Assembly (NCBI RefSeq): GCF_900246225.1
Contig: NC_039320.1
Span: forward strand, 4,785,555-4,849,554
Direction: 5' to 3'
DNA length: 64,000 bases
Origin: Astatotilapia calliptera
Lineage: Eukaryota > Chordata > Actinopteri > Cichliformes > Cichlidae
Part shown: piece by piece, positions 1 through 11,110 of the stretch
Numbering within the stretch: the stretch's first letter is position 1
How the letters are laid out: the number at the start of each line of letters is the position of its first letter
Notes under the pieces: generated by a model
The model's input: the letters and a program-made list of their open reading frames with translations, nothing else
Told to the model about the DNA's origin: nothing
The model's database searches: none
Position numbers and translations under genes: made by a program

Positions 1-585
1 GAGTGGAACCCACTGTAATTCTGTGATAACACTGGTTATGGAAGCCTTACAGTTTACATATGGTTACTGACAAGAAACACGACCTTAGAGGCAATTTCAG
101 TAATGAAGACCGAGTTTCTCCCTCCATACAGGATGAAAACATGACAGCACAGCAGAGATTTATATTTAAAAAGGGAGGGTGTGCACTGAAAGTGAGATAC
201 AAACTTGAACTTAAATTATGAACATCAGAAAAAGATGTAGGTGAAGTCTGGCAGGTGAAGTTTGTGCTTTAGAATAAAACAACCAAACTCCTGGAGTTGG
301 AGACAAATGAACAAGCTGAGGATAATAAACCTGTCAGAGGGGCTGAAGCATCAGAGCTCATGTTCTTATAGGCTGGGTCTGGATTGTCCTTTGATAAGAG
401 TTACAGAACAAAGTGTGTTTTAGAAATGCTGGAGTGAAACATTAAAACTACCATATATTTACTGAGTGACTGATGATCATTTAATTTACTATTTTAAAAA
501 AATGTTACAGTGCTCTTTGAACTCAGCATTTCTGATTTATTTCCCATGATTTTAACAATGAAGCGATGACAACATGTTTACTCAC
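1..585. other. 3' flank / intron of the NLR gene, no exon recognised
   Basis: This stretch lies downstream of the NACHT exon on the minus strand. In fish NLRC3-like genes the following exons encode leucine-rich repeats of about 174 bp each. I looked for the usual LRR exon pattern and did not find it, so those exons are probably beyond the window edge. Confidence 0.4.
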
Positions 586-2383
586 AGAGCTTTGTTGGAG
601 GCTTTGACCACTGGCAGCAGCCTCAGAAGAGCCTCCTCTGAAGCAGAGTATTTCTGCAGGTCAAACTCATCCAGATCTTCTTCTGATGACAGTAAGATGA
701 AGACCAGAGCTGACCACTGAGCAGGAGACAGTTCATCTGTGGAGAGACTTCCTGATCTCAGGGACTGTTGGATCTCCTCCACTAGAGAACGATCATTCAG
801 TTCATTCAGACAGTGGATCAGATTGATGCTTTTCTCTGCAGACAGATTCTTACTGAGCTTCTCCTTGATGTACTGGACTGTTTCCTGATTGGTCTGTGAG
901 CTACTTCCTGTTTGTGTCATCAGGGCTCGTAAGAGAGTCTGATTGGTCTGCAGTGAAAGACCCAGGAGGAAGCGGAGGAACAAGTCCAGGTGTCCATTTG
1001 GACTCTGTAAGGCCTTGTTCACAGCACTCTGGTAGAAGTGTTTCTCTGCAGAATCTCCTGTTTCAGACTTCTGGGAGGTTGTTTGTTGTTGTTCCAGCAG
1101 ATTGAGTCCAGAGTTGCTGAAGGTCAGATGGACATGAAGAGCAGCCAGAAACTCCTGAACACTCAGATGGATGAAGCAGAACACCTTGTCCTGGTACAGT
1201 CCTCTCTCCTCTTTAAAGATCTGTGTGAACAGTCCTGAGTACACTGAGGCTGCTCTGATATCGATGCCACACTCTGTCAGGTCTGATTCATAGAAGATCA
1301 GGTTTCCTTTCTGCAGCTGATCAAAAGCCAGTTTTCCCAGAGACTCCATCATCTTCCTGCTCTCTGGACTCCAGTGTGGATCTGTCTCAGCTCCTCCATC
1401 ATACTTGACCTTCTTCACTTTGGCCTGAACCACCAGGAAGTGGATGTACATCTCAGTCAGGGTCTTGGGCAGCTGTCCTCCCTCTCTGGTTTCCAGCACA
1501 TCCTCCAGAACTGTAGCAGTGATCCAGCAGAAGACTGGGATGTGGCACATGATGTGGAGGCTTCGTGATGTCTTGATGTGGGAGATGATCCTGCTGGCCT
1601 GCTCCTCATCTCTGAATCTCTTCCTGAAGTACTCCTCCTTCTGTGGGTCAGTGAACCCTCTGACCTCTGTCACCATGCCAACACAGTCAGGAGGGATCTG
1701 ATTGGCTGCTGCAGGTCGTGTGGTTATCCAGAGGCGAGCAGAGGGAAGCAGTTTCCCCCTGATGAGGTTTATCAGCAGCACATCCACTGAGGTGGACTTT
1801 CTAGGGTCAGTTAGGATTGTAGTTTTGTGGAAGTCCAGAGGAAGTCGACACTCATCCAGACCATCAAAGATGAACACAACCTGGAAGTCTTCAAAGCTGC
1901 AGATTCCTGCTTCTTTGGTTTCAGTAAAGAAGTGATGAACAAGTCCCACCAAGCTGAACTTTTCCTCTTTCAGCACATTCAGCTCTCTGAAAGTGAATGG
2001 AAATATGAACTGGATGTCCTGGTTGGCTTTGTCTTCAGCCCAGTCCAGGCTGTATTTCTGTGTTAAGACTGTTTTCCCAATGCCAGCCACTCCCTTTGTC
2101 AGCACTGTTCTGATTGGTTCATCTCTTCCAGGTGAGGCTTTAAAGATGTCTTCTTGTCTGATGGTTGTTTCTGGTCTGTCTGGTTTCCTGGATGCTGTTT
2201 CAATCTGTCTGACCTCATGTTCATCATTGACCTCTGCAGTCCCTCCCTCTGTGATGTAGAGCTCTGTGTAGATCTGATTCAGGAGGGTTGGGTTTCCTGC
2301 TTTAGCGATGCCCTCAAACACACACTGGAACTTCTCCTTCAGCTTAGATTTAAGTTTACGATGACAAACAGCAGCTGGAAGTT
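586..2383 (-). CDS. NLRC3-like protein, FISNA-NACHT exon
   Basis: This large exon encodes the nucleotide-binding core of a fish-type NLR, a cytosolic innate-immune sensor family. In the conceptual translation the FISNA region (LPAAVCHRKLKSKLKEKFQC onward) is followed by the NACHT ATPase with Walker A GVAGIGKT (about residues 109-116) and Walker B VFIFDGLDE (about 181-189), then helical and winged-helix regions carrying FCFIHLSVQEFLAAL. The exon is bounded by an acceptor TATTCAG before AACTTCC at the high-coordinate end and a donor CTCT|GTGAGT at the low end. A phase-1 donor in the preceding exon joins it to give Q-LPAAVC. The frame is open throughout with no internal stop, so the exon looks functional. 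LRR exons and any B30.2 exon of this gene would be to the left of position 1. The NLRC3-like name is a family label; one-to-one orthology is not implied. Confidence 0.9.
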
Positions 2384-2534
2384 CTGAATAATAATAATAA
2401 AAATACAACTTTAACAATCACATTTTACAAAATGCTGATGACAATTTCTGACCCACTGAGAAATGACTGAACACACTGGTGTCACAAGTCTCTCATTTAT
2501 CCAGCAGCTTAAATCTTTAGATAAATCCTCTTAC

Positions 2535-2790
2535 GTCTCTGCAGACAGTCAGCCAGCTCCTCCTGCTTCATTCTCCTCAGGAAGTCCACTGTGATCTTCA
2601 CAAATGCGTCTCTGCTGTTTCTCCTCTGCTCATCATCCTCCCTCTGAAACTCCAAGCACTGGGGCTTATTTGGATTCAGAGCCTTCTGGATCTTCTTCAG
2701 CTCGTTCTTCACAAAAGTGATGATGTTGTCCTCCAGCAGCTGGAACAGAATATTTATGAATGACCCACCACTCTGAACTTTAGTCCACAC
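2535..2790 (-). CDS. NLRC3-like protein, exon preceding FISNA-NACHT
   Basis: The translation contains LLEDNIITFVKNELKKIQKA and, further on, SRDAFVKITVDFLRRMKQEE, the alpha-helical segment that in fish NLRC3-like proteins immediately precedes the FISNA region. The donor AGAC|GTAAGA after CLQR is phase 1 and fits the acceptor of the next exon. The 5' edge is uncertain: the frame stays open to a Met near 2829, but the sequence upstream of GGSFINILFQLLEDN does not look like the usual exon start and no good polypyrimidine acceptor is seen. A Penelope-like fragment lies just beyond and may have altered this edge. Confidence 0.75.
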
Positions 2791-2879
2791 AACATCCACT
2801 TCTTTACCATCAAGGGGCATATCATCCACGAACTCTTTACCAATTATAGGTTTGACTTTATCTGATTAACTGAGACTTT

Positions 2880-3630
2880 GTCCACAACTCCACGATCCCA
2901 AAACGTTGATGCTGTTCATATGAATGCAGCGATTTCAGTGGGAGAAACATTTCACTGGTGTTCAGAGCTGAACTACCAACAGGTTGATGATCAAAGCCAG
3001 AAACTTGGAGATGTTTCAGGTGACTGAGTTGATCGTACAGACAACTGGTCTTAAAGGTTCACTCTGTTTACGCATACAGATCAGTATTTAAGGTTTGACT
3101 CTCATCATCCACTGGGGCACAAACTGGGCGTCATCAGGACGCTACAACACAGAACAAACACCATCCCCACAGACACAGCAGCCAGCGAAGCAGAAGAACT
3201 TCACATCAAGAAGGTCCTGAGTAAATGTGAACGCTGGTTTGAGGGCGGAGTCAAGGAGGCCATTTATGTGAAAAGGAAAGACCATCTCTGAATGGAGGAG
3301 GGGCCTAAGGGTACAACTGTCACCATCTTACATGCTGTGATTGCAGCCATTCCCCAGCTCTCTGTGAACTGGACTCATGACCATTGATCAACAACCATTG
3401 ATCAATGGTCCTGACAATATGCGTACCAATGATCAATGAACTGACCTCCCAGCCCATTGTTCCTTCAGTGGGCTGGTTTCAGTCATACAAATGTCCTGTT
3501 TATGAGATTGAAACCTGCAGTCAGCTGAGACTGAAGAAGTCACCTGATGATGATGAAACGTTTCTCCCACTGAAAACATCCAGATGAACAGAATCAAGCT
3601 TTTTGGGATTTACGTACCTGGATGATTGAG
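2880..3630 (+). mobile_element. Penelope-like element remnant
   Basis: In the + strand, about 3104-3224 translates to HPLGHKLGVIRTLQHR followed by IPTDTAASEAEELHIKKVL, matching the end of the Penelope-like reverse transcriptase. About 3232-3280 gives ERWFEGGVKEAIYVKRK, matching the end of the GIY-YIG endonuclease. The sequence between them has been deleted. About 3405-3630 is the terminal repeat region (sequence around GAAACGTTTCTCCCACTGAA) also found, in pieces, at 2880-3060 and at 32740-32985. Element name and exact ends are inferred. Confidence 0.65.
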
Positions 3631-5688
3631 CATCAAGACACAACTCTGTGACTTTTCTCAGATGAATAAATCCTCTCCTCCAGCTTTGTTTACATCTACC
3701 AGCCCTGTGGCGCTGCCCAGGGAAATAATCTATGTGAGAGGTGGAAAGTCATACAGGTGTCTGCTCCTGCCTTCAGTTATTTTATCTACTGTGTGTCAAC
3801 TGGCTGAACCTCCTCCAACTGTCTACTGTCTCCCTAAACTCAACAATGACTTAGTGATCTATCCATTCTCTGACCAAACACATCCTGCTGCAGGAGGTTA
3901 ACATAGCAGCCAATGATGATCCCACTCACTGTGAACAACACATTTGGACCTGATTTGCTGCTCTGGTTTACACGTGAACTTCCACTGCTGCTGTCACCAA
4001 CTTGAGAGGCTCTACAGAAAAACTGGACTTGTCCATAAAAATCATAAACTACATTACAAGGACAGCATTGCTCAATCAACTCTAATTACTACTGACATGT
4101 TATCTCTTCTAACTAAGGTACAGACACTCAAACTTGCTGCTTTCAGTGAGAAGTCAAATGTCTGAATATGAGCTGGAAGCCACTGAGAGTCCTCCCTTCT
4201 TCCCGTGGGGTTTACTTCCTCTACTACTTTCACTATAAACACGCCCCTTTCATGCACCTGCAGAGGGCCACCAGCAGATGGAGCTGTCTTAAACAAATCC
4301 ACTTGGATAGTTAGCTGTAGATGACTTTATCAGTATGATTGTAGGACTTTGAGTTATTCTTTAGATTTATTTCAACTCTTATATTGTGCACAAGTGTTGA
4401 GCGACCCATAATTTCTCTGTACTTTTCATAAGAGCAGCCAGACTTTCAGCTAGTTTTTCTTTGCTCTGCAGGTTTTATGAAGGTGTGTCAAAGTTGTTCT
4501 TTGGACATTAGCTGCTTATTAAATCATTTTCAGTCCTCATACAGGAACATTCTTCAAGCTAAATCCAAGTGTGTTAGACCAGAGTTAACCTGATAGATAT
4601 GCGTGGGTGTGTAACTCTTAGAAGCTGTTTGGCTGCTTTTTATGGGGGCTGGGTCTTTGGAAAGTGTTTTAGTAACACACCCTGAACTGCACACTTTAAC
4701 AAACAACATGAGATTTTAACAGTAATGTAAAACTCATGTGATTCACTGTTATTAAGCACAAACACATCTATGGCCCTGTTTCCATTAGTAGCTGCTCAGA
4801 TCGACTCACCACAGGTCGCCACGACTGGACTGGATCCACTGGTTTCCATTACAGTTGAGGACCACCTAATGTGGTCGTCTCAATACAGCCGAGTGTCAGC
4901 TCACATCATTAGTAAGTGCTAATGCTGCTAATTTCCATCATATTTGTCATTTATTGCTCAAAGTTATTGAAGAAACAGTTATTCAGCTTCATTCCCACTG
5001 ATCTCGACTACAAACTGTTTCACTTTGGTTTCTGTTTAAAGCCTCGATGTTTAAAACGTTTCCCTGTGATCACATTTGCACCGTCTGATTTCAAAGTTTG
5101 TTTCTTTTGGTCATTTAGTTTACAGAGTCCTTGGTGTTCTGAAAGGGACCTATAAATAAATGTATTATTATTAATAATAAAGTAGTTGTTGTACATGTAC
5201 AGACCATAAATATGGAGTCCAGCTGTGTTTGATGCTGCTGGGCAGACTGACCACTGGGAACCTCTGAGCTCTGCTGGTCCACTCTGTGGAGGAACCATGA
5301 AGGATTAGATCAACACAGGATAAAGATCCAGGAGTTTCTGCTCAAATAACTTCATCTGAATCAAGTCTGTCAAGTTTTAAACTCTCAGATTGTGAACATA
5401 TCAGTAATTTTCAGTCTGTTTTCATGGACGTCCTTTCAGTGAAGATGTCAGGGATGATTTTGAAGAAGCTCATCAAACTGAACCATCAGCAGATCACTGC
5501 TCCAAAACCAGAACATGATCCGAGTCTCCCTCCACCACCAGAATGACCACTTCCATATGTTTTCATTCTAACACAAGAAGTCCTTTTCTCATTGCTTTGA
5601 TTTGAGTTTTCATTTGAGTTTTCTGAGTCTCGTATTTGGAGTCGAGTCTAATCAATGATCTGACAGAAGACCATTAAAAAGGATTTAG
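3631..5688. other. Intronic/intergenic sequence, no gene recognised
   Basis: This is part of the large NLR intron between the third exon and the second coding exon. Only short open frames without recognisable domains are present. About 4770-4900 has a repeat-like character (GTTTCCATTA repeated) but no defined ends. Confidence 0.4.
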
Positions 5689-6879
5689 CAGTGCTGTCAA
5701 AATTAACATGTAGGGTTAGGGTTAGGGGTTCATCTGTTATCATGATTAACATGATAAAAACCTTTAACACGACACATCTGGAGAGCAGAACGACTCAAAA
5801 TCCCTGAAATGTTTCTATCAACGCACTTCGAGCAGTTTGTCCGAGTAGAGTTACCTTTGCACACGTGCAGATGTGCAGCACATCTGTTAGTGACGGCAGC
5901 TGAACCAATCAGCTCAATATGGAAGATGACAAACACACACTGACCTCCCGATGGAAAGTTTGAGTATTAAAAAAATAACAAGACGGACCAGCCGACCAAC
6001 ATGAAGGATTCTGCACATCGTGACAGAAGGAATTTTCTTTTCACCGAAGCACTTCCAGCTTAAAATATCACAACGATGCAAAGCACTGATGACACAACTG
6101 CCAAGTGGACAAACTGCAGACCTGTTAGTGTTGTTAATAACATAGTTTTGGTTCCTCGTGTCAAAGACTTGAAGAAGAGTGACAGAGCGTGTTAGACTGC
6201 TGCAGGATCAGTGCCACCTCCACAGACCTGTGAAGAAAATGATTGTTTGACAGATGGGCTCAGATTCAGGATCAGCTGAGGAGTTTGTGGCTGACAGAAT
6301 CCTGCAGGTACAGAGCAGAGCCCATCATTAGCATGCAGGACTGTCCCTGGGGGGGGTCGGCTCATTCAGGAGGTTAATCAATGTTTACATGTTCAATAAA
6401 CATGTTAAGTGTGTAAATTTGCCCTTTTCTCTCGAGTCTGTTTGCTCATGAAATGAAATTTGATTCGTTTACATTAAAAATGATGTTTAATGGTGATTAA
6501 TCCAAATGAATCCACAGTAACCCTGTGATGAGTCTGATTAAACATTTTCATTAACAGCAGTAACATAGATTATATATTATTATATATTAGTGCACACTTA
6601 GCTTTTAGTATATATGTTTGTTACAAAGTTGTATTTACAGCAGAGAAGCTGAGTTAAAGACTGAAAACTATTCAAAGTCTCTTTGAATTGAAGCGTTTAA
6701 CATTCTTTGTGTTTATTCTGCATTGACTTCATTATATGGTGTAAACGTCTGTTACAGGCTTAAATATAAAGTTGGAAAAATGTAACTGCAGCTATTGATC
6801 AAGTAATTGTGATTAATCAGGATTAATGACAGAAGATTGTGTCATTAATTAGTCATGTTTTAATCTACTGACAGCACTA
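5689..6879. mobile_element. hAT-like non-autonomous element with short TIRs
   Basis: The left end reads CAGTGCTGTCA and the right end TGACAGCACTA, an 11-bp terminal inverted repeat with one mismatch. The interior has the ATTAATCAGGATTAATGA-type sequence seen near ends of such elements and no transposase. No clean target duplication remains, so the copy is probably old. The same right-end sequence terminates the small element at 52103-52242. Confidence 0.5.
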
Positions 6880-7497
6880 GTGTTCACTCTGGTGCCTCCA
6901 ACTGTTTTACGCCCTTTCAACACCTTCGTGGTCAAAAGTGTACACGCACAAAATCTACAATAAAACCCTCACGCAGCAATAGGACAGACACACAATCCAT
7001 TTATCTCTGTGTCTCAAACACACACACGTGTATTCAAAGCCTCGATTTGTTCATATTTCATCTGTTGTGTTTTTATCTTCAGCGTTTTCAGTGTTGCTGC
7101 ATTTACACCAAAAATGTTTCCATTGATGAATCAGATTGATTTGAATGTGTTTCATCCATACAAATCCCTCCCTGGTGGTCACATGACTCTATAACATAAC
7201 AGGAGTCATGTGACAAGAGTTTCATGCTGTAAAATGTCACAATGGTTGAATGTGGTGGAGTAAAAATGTGAGATGTCAGCTACTTTTCTTCAATATGAAA
7301 TGTTTGCAGGGCCTGACAGGAAGTGGACGGACGCTCTGATCACTTCCTGTTTGCTGAAGTGGGTTTTCAGTTGTTTAGAAACCAAAGGCTTGTTTTAAAA
7401 GACAGTTTAAATGGGACTGAGGGAACGACGTGTTTGTAGTTTATATCCAACAACATCGAGCAGTTTAATCAAAGAGTTCATGTTGCTAACAGCTCAC
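6880..7497. other. Intronic sequence, nothing recognised
   Basis: This lies between the hAT-like element and the second NLR coding exon. No domain, repeat or RNA gene is visible. Confidence 0.4.
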
Positions 7498-7599
7498 CTC
7501 TCTGCAGCAGACACAGGCTGGACTTTAAAATTAATGGGACGATCTTCAGACCGGTCACTCTGTAAGGACACAGAGCTGGGTGGAGGTCCAGGCTGGTTC
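7498..7599 (-). CDS. NLRC3-like protein, coding exon 2 (short N-terminal repeat exon)
   Basis: This 102-nt exon has the acceptor ATTCACAG|GAACC and the donor AGAG|GTGAGC. It begins with one nucleotide that completes an Arg codon from exon 1 and ends with two nucleotides of the next codon, so it is symmetric in phase. The product reads NQPGPPPSSVSLQSDRSEDR and continues PINFK, matching the short Pro/Ser-rich repeats near the N terminus of fish NLRC3-like proteins, where this exon type is often present in several copies. Their role is unknown. It is too short to appear as a free-standing open frame; the call rests on splice sites, phase and family similarity. Confidence 0.8.
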
Positions 7600-7683
7600 C
7601 TGTGAATAATGATGCAGCAGTGATGTGAGTGCTGAGCTGTGACATGGAGAAGAGTCATGGACAGTTAGAGATGGTCATCTCAC

Positions 7684-7804
7684 CTCTGAGCTTTGGTCTG
7701 GCTCTCATGTTCCCCACACAGAGTGCTTTTAGAGGGAGGGGCTCCCTCCTCTCTGTCCTCACACTGATCCATGCTGCTCAATTCAGCTCACACACACTTT
7801 CTAC
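7684..7804 (-). CDS. NLRC3-like protein, first coding exon with start codon
   Basis: The start ATG is at 7770-7772 (minus strand), giving MDQCEDREEGAPPSKSTLCG and nine further residues, the characteristic N terminus of many fish NLRC3-like proteins. The exon has an acceptor CCTCTGCAG|GTAG, 32 nt of 5' UTR, 29 complete codons and two extra nucleotides before the donor AGAG|GTGAGA. Joined to exon 2 it continues in frame through a split Arg codon. The upstream acceptor implies at least one untranslated first exon further right (candidates end at 10596 and 12999). No membrane or signal peptide is seen, as expected for a cytosolic sensor. Confidence 0.82.
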
Positions 7805-8080
7805 CTGCAGAGGAAACACAAATCATTCATGTGCACATCAGCTGAAATCCTCCTTTCATCATGTGTGCTGTCCAAATATCAGCTGCTTCTTTCCTGCTTC
7901 ATCTCAGTGTCAGCTGGATGCAGTCAGACAGCAGTGTGAGGCAGAGGAAGCTGCCATCAGCTGCTCTGCTATCAGTCCACTAGATGGAGCCTGAAGCACA
8001 CACGATGCATTCACTGACACACACTGATTCACTGTTTGGGAAACTAGAAAAATGTTGGTCTTGAACTAGCTGCATAATGC

Positions 8081-8185
8081 AGACAGGGTAGGACCCAAAT
8101 ATAACGGCGAAACATCTTCAAGCAACTTATAGAAGTCCAGATGCTTTTCTTTCCAAGCTCCTTCAACTATGATGACCTGGATGAC
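8081..8185 (-). repeat. Penelope-like terminal repeat fragment
   Basis: The sequence around AGTCCAGATGCTTTTCTTTC is the reverse complement of the stretch at 14093-14121 (GAAAAGCGTCTGGACTTC), so the two are opposite-orientation copies of one repeat. I take it to be a Penelope-like terminal repeat from general resemblance; this is an inference. Confidence 0.35.
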
Positions 8186-8390
8186 TGAGAACCTTCACAG
8201 GAAAAATGAAACACACTGAACAAAGAATGCAAGACTTTCACAATAAAACAGCAAACAAAGGAACGCAACACTGACACGTGAGCTTGACAGAGGAGTGGAG
8301 GAAAGGCAGACGAGAGTGAGTGAGGGAAAGAGGAGACAAGAGAGACATGACAGGCTGAGGAAATATAGAATGGAGCACCAGGCCTCACAC

Positions 8391-8492
8391 AAACACACAC
8401 AAACACACACAAACACACACACACAGAGACACACAGACACACACAGAGGCACACAGAGACACACAGAGACACACAGAGACACACAGAGACAC
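8391..8492. repeat. CA-rich compound microsatellite
   Basis: Alternating ACACAA and ACACAGAGAC units run for about 100 bp. Long open frames across it on both strands are low-complexity artefacts. Confidence 0.9.
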
Positions 8493-8799
8493 AGAGGGAA
8501 TCTAATGATCAAGGAACTAAACAGGAAGTATAAGAAACTCAAAGCAGCATAAATAAGACTGTAAATGAACCAGAACCATAAACCATAATACAAAAAATGC
8601 AAAGTGCTTGGTCAAAGGGACCCAGAACCATTAAAGTTCTTTTCTTTGCTCTTCACTGTTTGAGTGCAAACAGACTCCACGTTAAACTATGACAGCACCG
8701 TCCCTGCTGCTGCTGTCAGACCTGTTATTCACTTACTGCTCGCCAGTGTTTCTAATGAGTTTTACTCATCCATGAGAGTTTAAAGCTTGCACTTACAAG

Positions 8800-9751
8800 C
8801 AATGTTCCCTCTAATGTTTCACTTGTCTGAGCGAACACACAACCTCCCTGAGCGATCCACTGTGAGCGACATTAGACGTGTGCACTGTGGTCACGCCAGC
8901 GTCGAATCCATCCAAGTTACATGTTTATTAAAATAATCAATTTACAGCGTTTACATTTCTGTTAAACTACTTTTAATTAACTGCTTTAGCCCACTTACAA
9001 TGAAAGTTAAAAAAGAAAATCTTGTTCATGACCTGTAGCATGTTAACACTATTGGAAGGAAAAATAACTTGAACTTCAATTTTGAAAACACAACTTTCTT
9101 TAAATAAAGCTCTGACTTGTATTATGAGTCTGTGGTCTGGGAGAGAGTCTGTAACTCTGTCTGCAACATACAGTAAATAATGACCAATGTTGGGCAGTTA
9201 ATTATATAGTTACTTCTTCAAAAAAGTAACTGAGTTTTGCAAACAGAGTTTTTTGCAGCTGTTTACTGCAAAAAACTACAGCCAAGGTGTTTTTTTTTAA
9301 ATAAACATTTCAAACTATTTACAGAACAATCAGCTGTTCTGCATCAAATCTGATGCCACACAAATTATTTGTGCCGCTCCAAAAAATAATTTCTGTCCAC
9401 TATGAGATGAAGGAGAACAACAGCCTGATACCTGCAGGCCTGACAACAGCAGATGTATCACTGCTGTAACACCTGTAACACTCAGCAGTCGCCTCATTGT
9501 TCTGACACACACAACAACACTATTGACTACACTACACACTAACTACACACTAACTACACAAGATTTGCTCTAAACGTCTCAAATCTCTCACATCTCAAAC
9601 ACGCCGTCACTCCGTTTCTTAACAACTAAATGCCATGTTTTGATTGGTTTACTTTAATTTCAATTCAGGTTAGAATTCTTTTTGTGTGCTCAATACAGAT
9701 TTTCTCTGCGCAGAGACCGTGCCAACAGTGCGCAGCTTAGAGGGAACATTG
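8800..9751. mobile_element. hAT-type non-autonomous element with 8-bp TSD
   Basis: The left end CAATGTTCCCTCTAA and the right end TTAGAGGGAACATTG are a perfect 15-bp inverted repeat. The element is flanked by the 8-bp direct duplication CTTACAAG (8792-8799 and 9752-9759), the signature of hAT transposition. The 952-bp interior has no transposase. A piece at about 9187-9240 (TTGGGCAGTTAATTATATAG and following) resembles the termini of the different hAT family at 61966-62907, suggesting a nested fragment. Confidence 0.85.
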
Positions 9752-9759
9752 CTTACAAG

Positions 9760-10590
9760 GTGACTACCAATAAAAATGAGTGTGCTTCACTGTCAGAGCT
9801 ACGGTGATTCATCCAGTAGGACTTGATAATAAAAATATTTGTTTGATGCTTTGCATTGAGGCGCATTGTTGAATTTGCAGGGACACAATAACCACAGATC
9901 AGTTGTTCAAACCACTACAGTAGGGAGCCATGTCATGAATAATAAACAAATACTAATACTAATACTACTACTAATAATAATGTTAATTTAAGTAATTGTT
10001 TTTGACTGAACATCACATATAATGTAACAAGCAGTAAATTCAGGTTAAGTGCATTATCAGCATTTGGAGGAGCTCCTTATCCTTCACTGCTCACCTCTTA
10101 CAAAGTGTTCACACAGTTTGCTAGCTTCTTTCAGCCTGCTAGCTATGCTAACAAGTCTACTACACACACTTGAGTCGGTCACATGACAGACAGCAGAGAT
10201 AGCTGCTCTGCTAGCTAAGCTAACTCATGTTAGCTTAGCTAGGTCAAGGTCAAAGAAATGAGGCGATGCTGCTGGGAGTTACGTCACAGACTAGCAGAAT
10301 TTAGTTATTCAGCATAATATTTAATCCTTATTATCTGCTCCTCTCACCTCTGTTTACATCTGAAAACAAGAAAATTTAGCCAACAGTTTATTAGCTTTGG
10401 TGAAATTATAAACAGGCATCAGCGCAGTCACCTATACTGTGCTTTAATGCTGGAGCAGCAGGAACACCAGTTAATCTAAAATCTCCTTTTCTCTCTGAAA
10501 CAAAGTGACAGCAGGCTGAGTCAAAGACAGAAACCTTATTTAAACACCAAATATTCACTTCCTGATCCAGGATTCAAAGAGGACGTTGAA
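9760..10590. other. Intronic sequence with short repeats and a hairpin
   Basis: This contains a small ACT/AAT microsatellite (about 9953-9982) and the hairpin listed separately at 10211. No coding exon is recognised. Confidence 0.4.
10211..10242. repeat. Perfect inverted repeat (14-bp arms, 4-nt loop)
   Basis: CTAGCTAAGCTAAC is followed by TCAT and then GTTAGCTTAGCTAG, a perfect hairpin or cruciform-forming palindrome. It may be a small mobile-element relic or a chance product of GCTA-rich sequence. Confidence 0.8.
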
Positions 10591-10595
10591 CTTAC

Positions 10596-10700
10596 TCAGC
10601 TTCTTCCAATGAACGTCTTCACTCTGCAGCTCTCTGCTGCCTGGACCAGGTCTGTGTAGAAACAGAGAAAATCCTCTGCTTCTTCTCCGTCAGCAGTCGT
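10596..10700 (-). other. Candidate 5' untranslated exon of the NLR gene
   Basis: On the minus strand a strong donor (GCTGA|GTAAGT) ends at 10596. The sequence upstream is less AT-rich than its surroundings and carries no long frame. An untranslated first exon is needed because the first coding exon has its own acceptor. The 5' limit is a guess. Confidence 0.3.
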
Positions 10701-10727
10701 CTGTGTCTGCAGACTGCGTCACATTAA

Positions 10728-11110
10728 ACACTTCACACCAGCAAAGAGGCTGAAGCTCACAGGTCAACGGTCAGCTGCTGCACCTTATGTGATATTAATT
10801 TGATCAATCATTATCTTGGAGCAGGTTTCTGTTCCAACTCCAACACACAGAAAACAACCCTGAGAACGAATCAGATGATATGTGGGTGTGTCTGCAGGCT
10901 TCAATAGATGAGCATTAAACACTCAGCAAAGAGGCTGAAGCTCACAGGTCAAAGGTCAGCTGCCACACTGTATATAACAATTCACTTTTGAACAGTAGAT
11001 AGCCTGTAGGCGTCTCTGCAGTGATAAACAGTTTACACATTAAACACTGAACCATAAAAGAAGCTTAAGCTGCAGCTCACAGGTCAAAGCTCAGCTGCTG
11101 CACCCACTTA
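10728..11110. repeat. Three diverged copies of a short repeat
   Basis: The phrase GAGGCTGAAGCTCACAGGTC, followed by a GGTCAGCTGC-like continuation, occurs at about 10747 and 10929 with a more diverged copy near 11060. Spacing is about 180 and 130 bp. It looks like a decayed tandem array. Confidence 0.55.

Noticed and set aside
1..585. Possible leucine-rich-repeat exon of the NLR gene
   Set aside because: No LRR consensus or splice sites of the right phase were seen.
5703..5725. TAGGGTTAGGGTTAGGGG, a telomere-like repeat
   Set aside because: Only about two and a half units, and such short runs occur by chance in hAT-like ends; not evidence of an interstitial telomere.
8167..8602. Long open frames on both strands
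   Set aside because: They run through the CA-rich microsatellite and consist of Cys/Val/Leu or Thr/His repeats; compositional artefacts.
10728..11110. CRISPR-like array
   Set aside because: Three diverged copies with unequal spacing in a vertebrate-type sequence; an ordinary decayed repeat.
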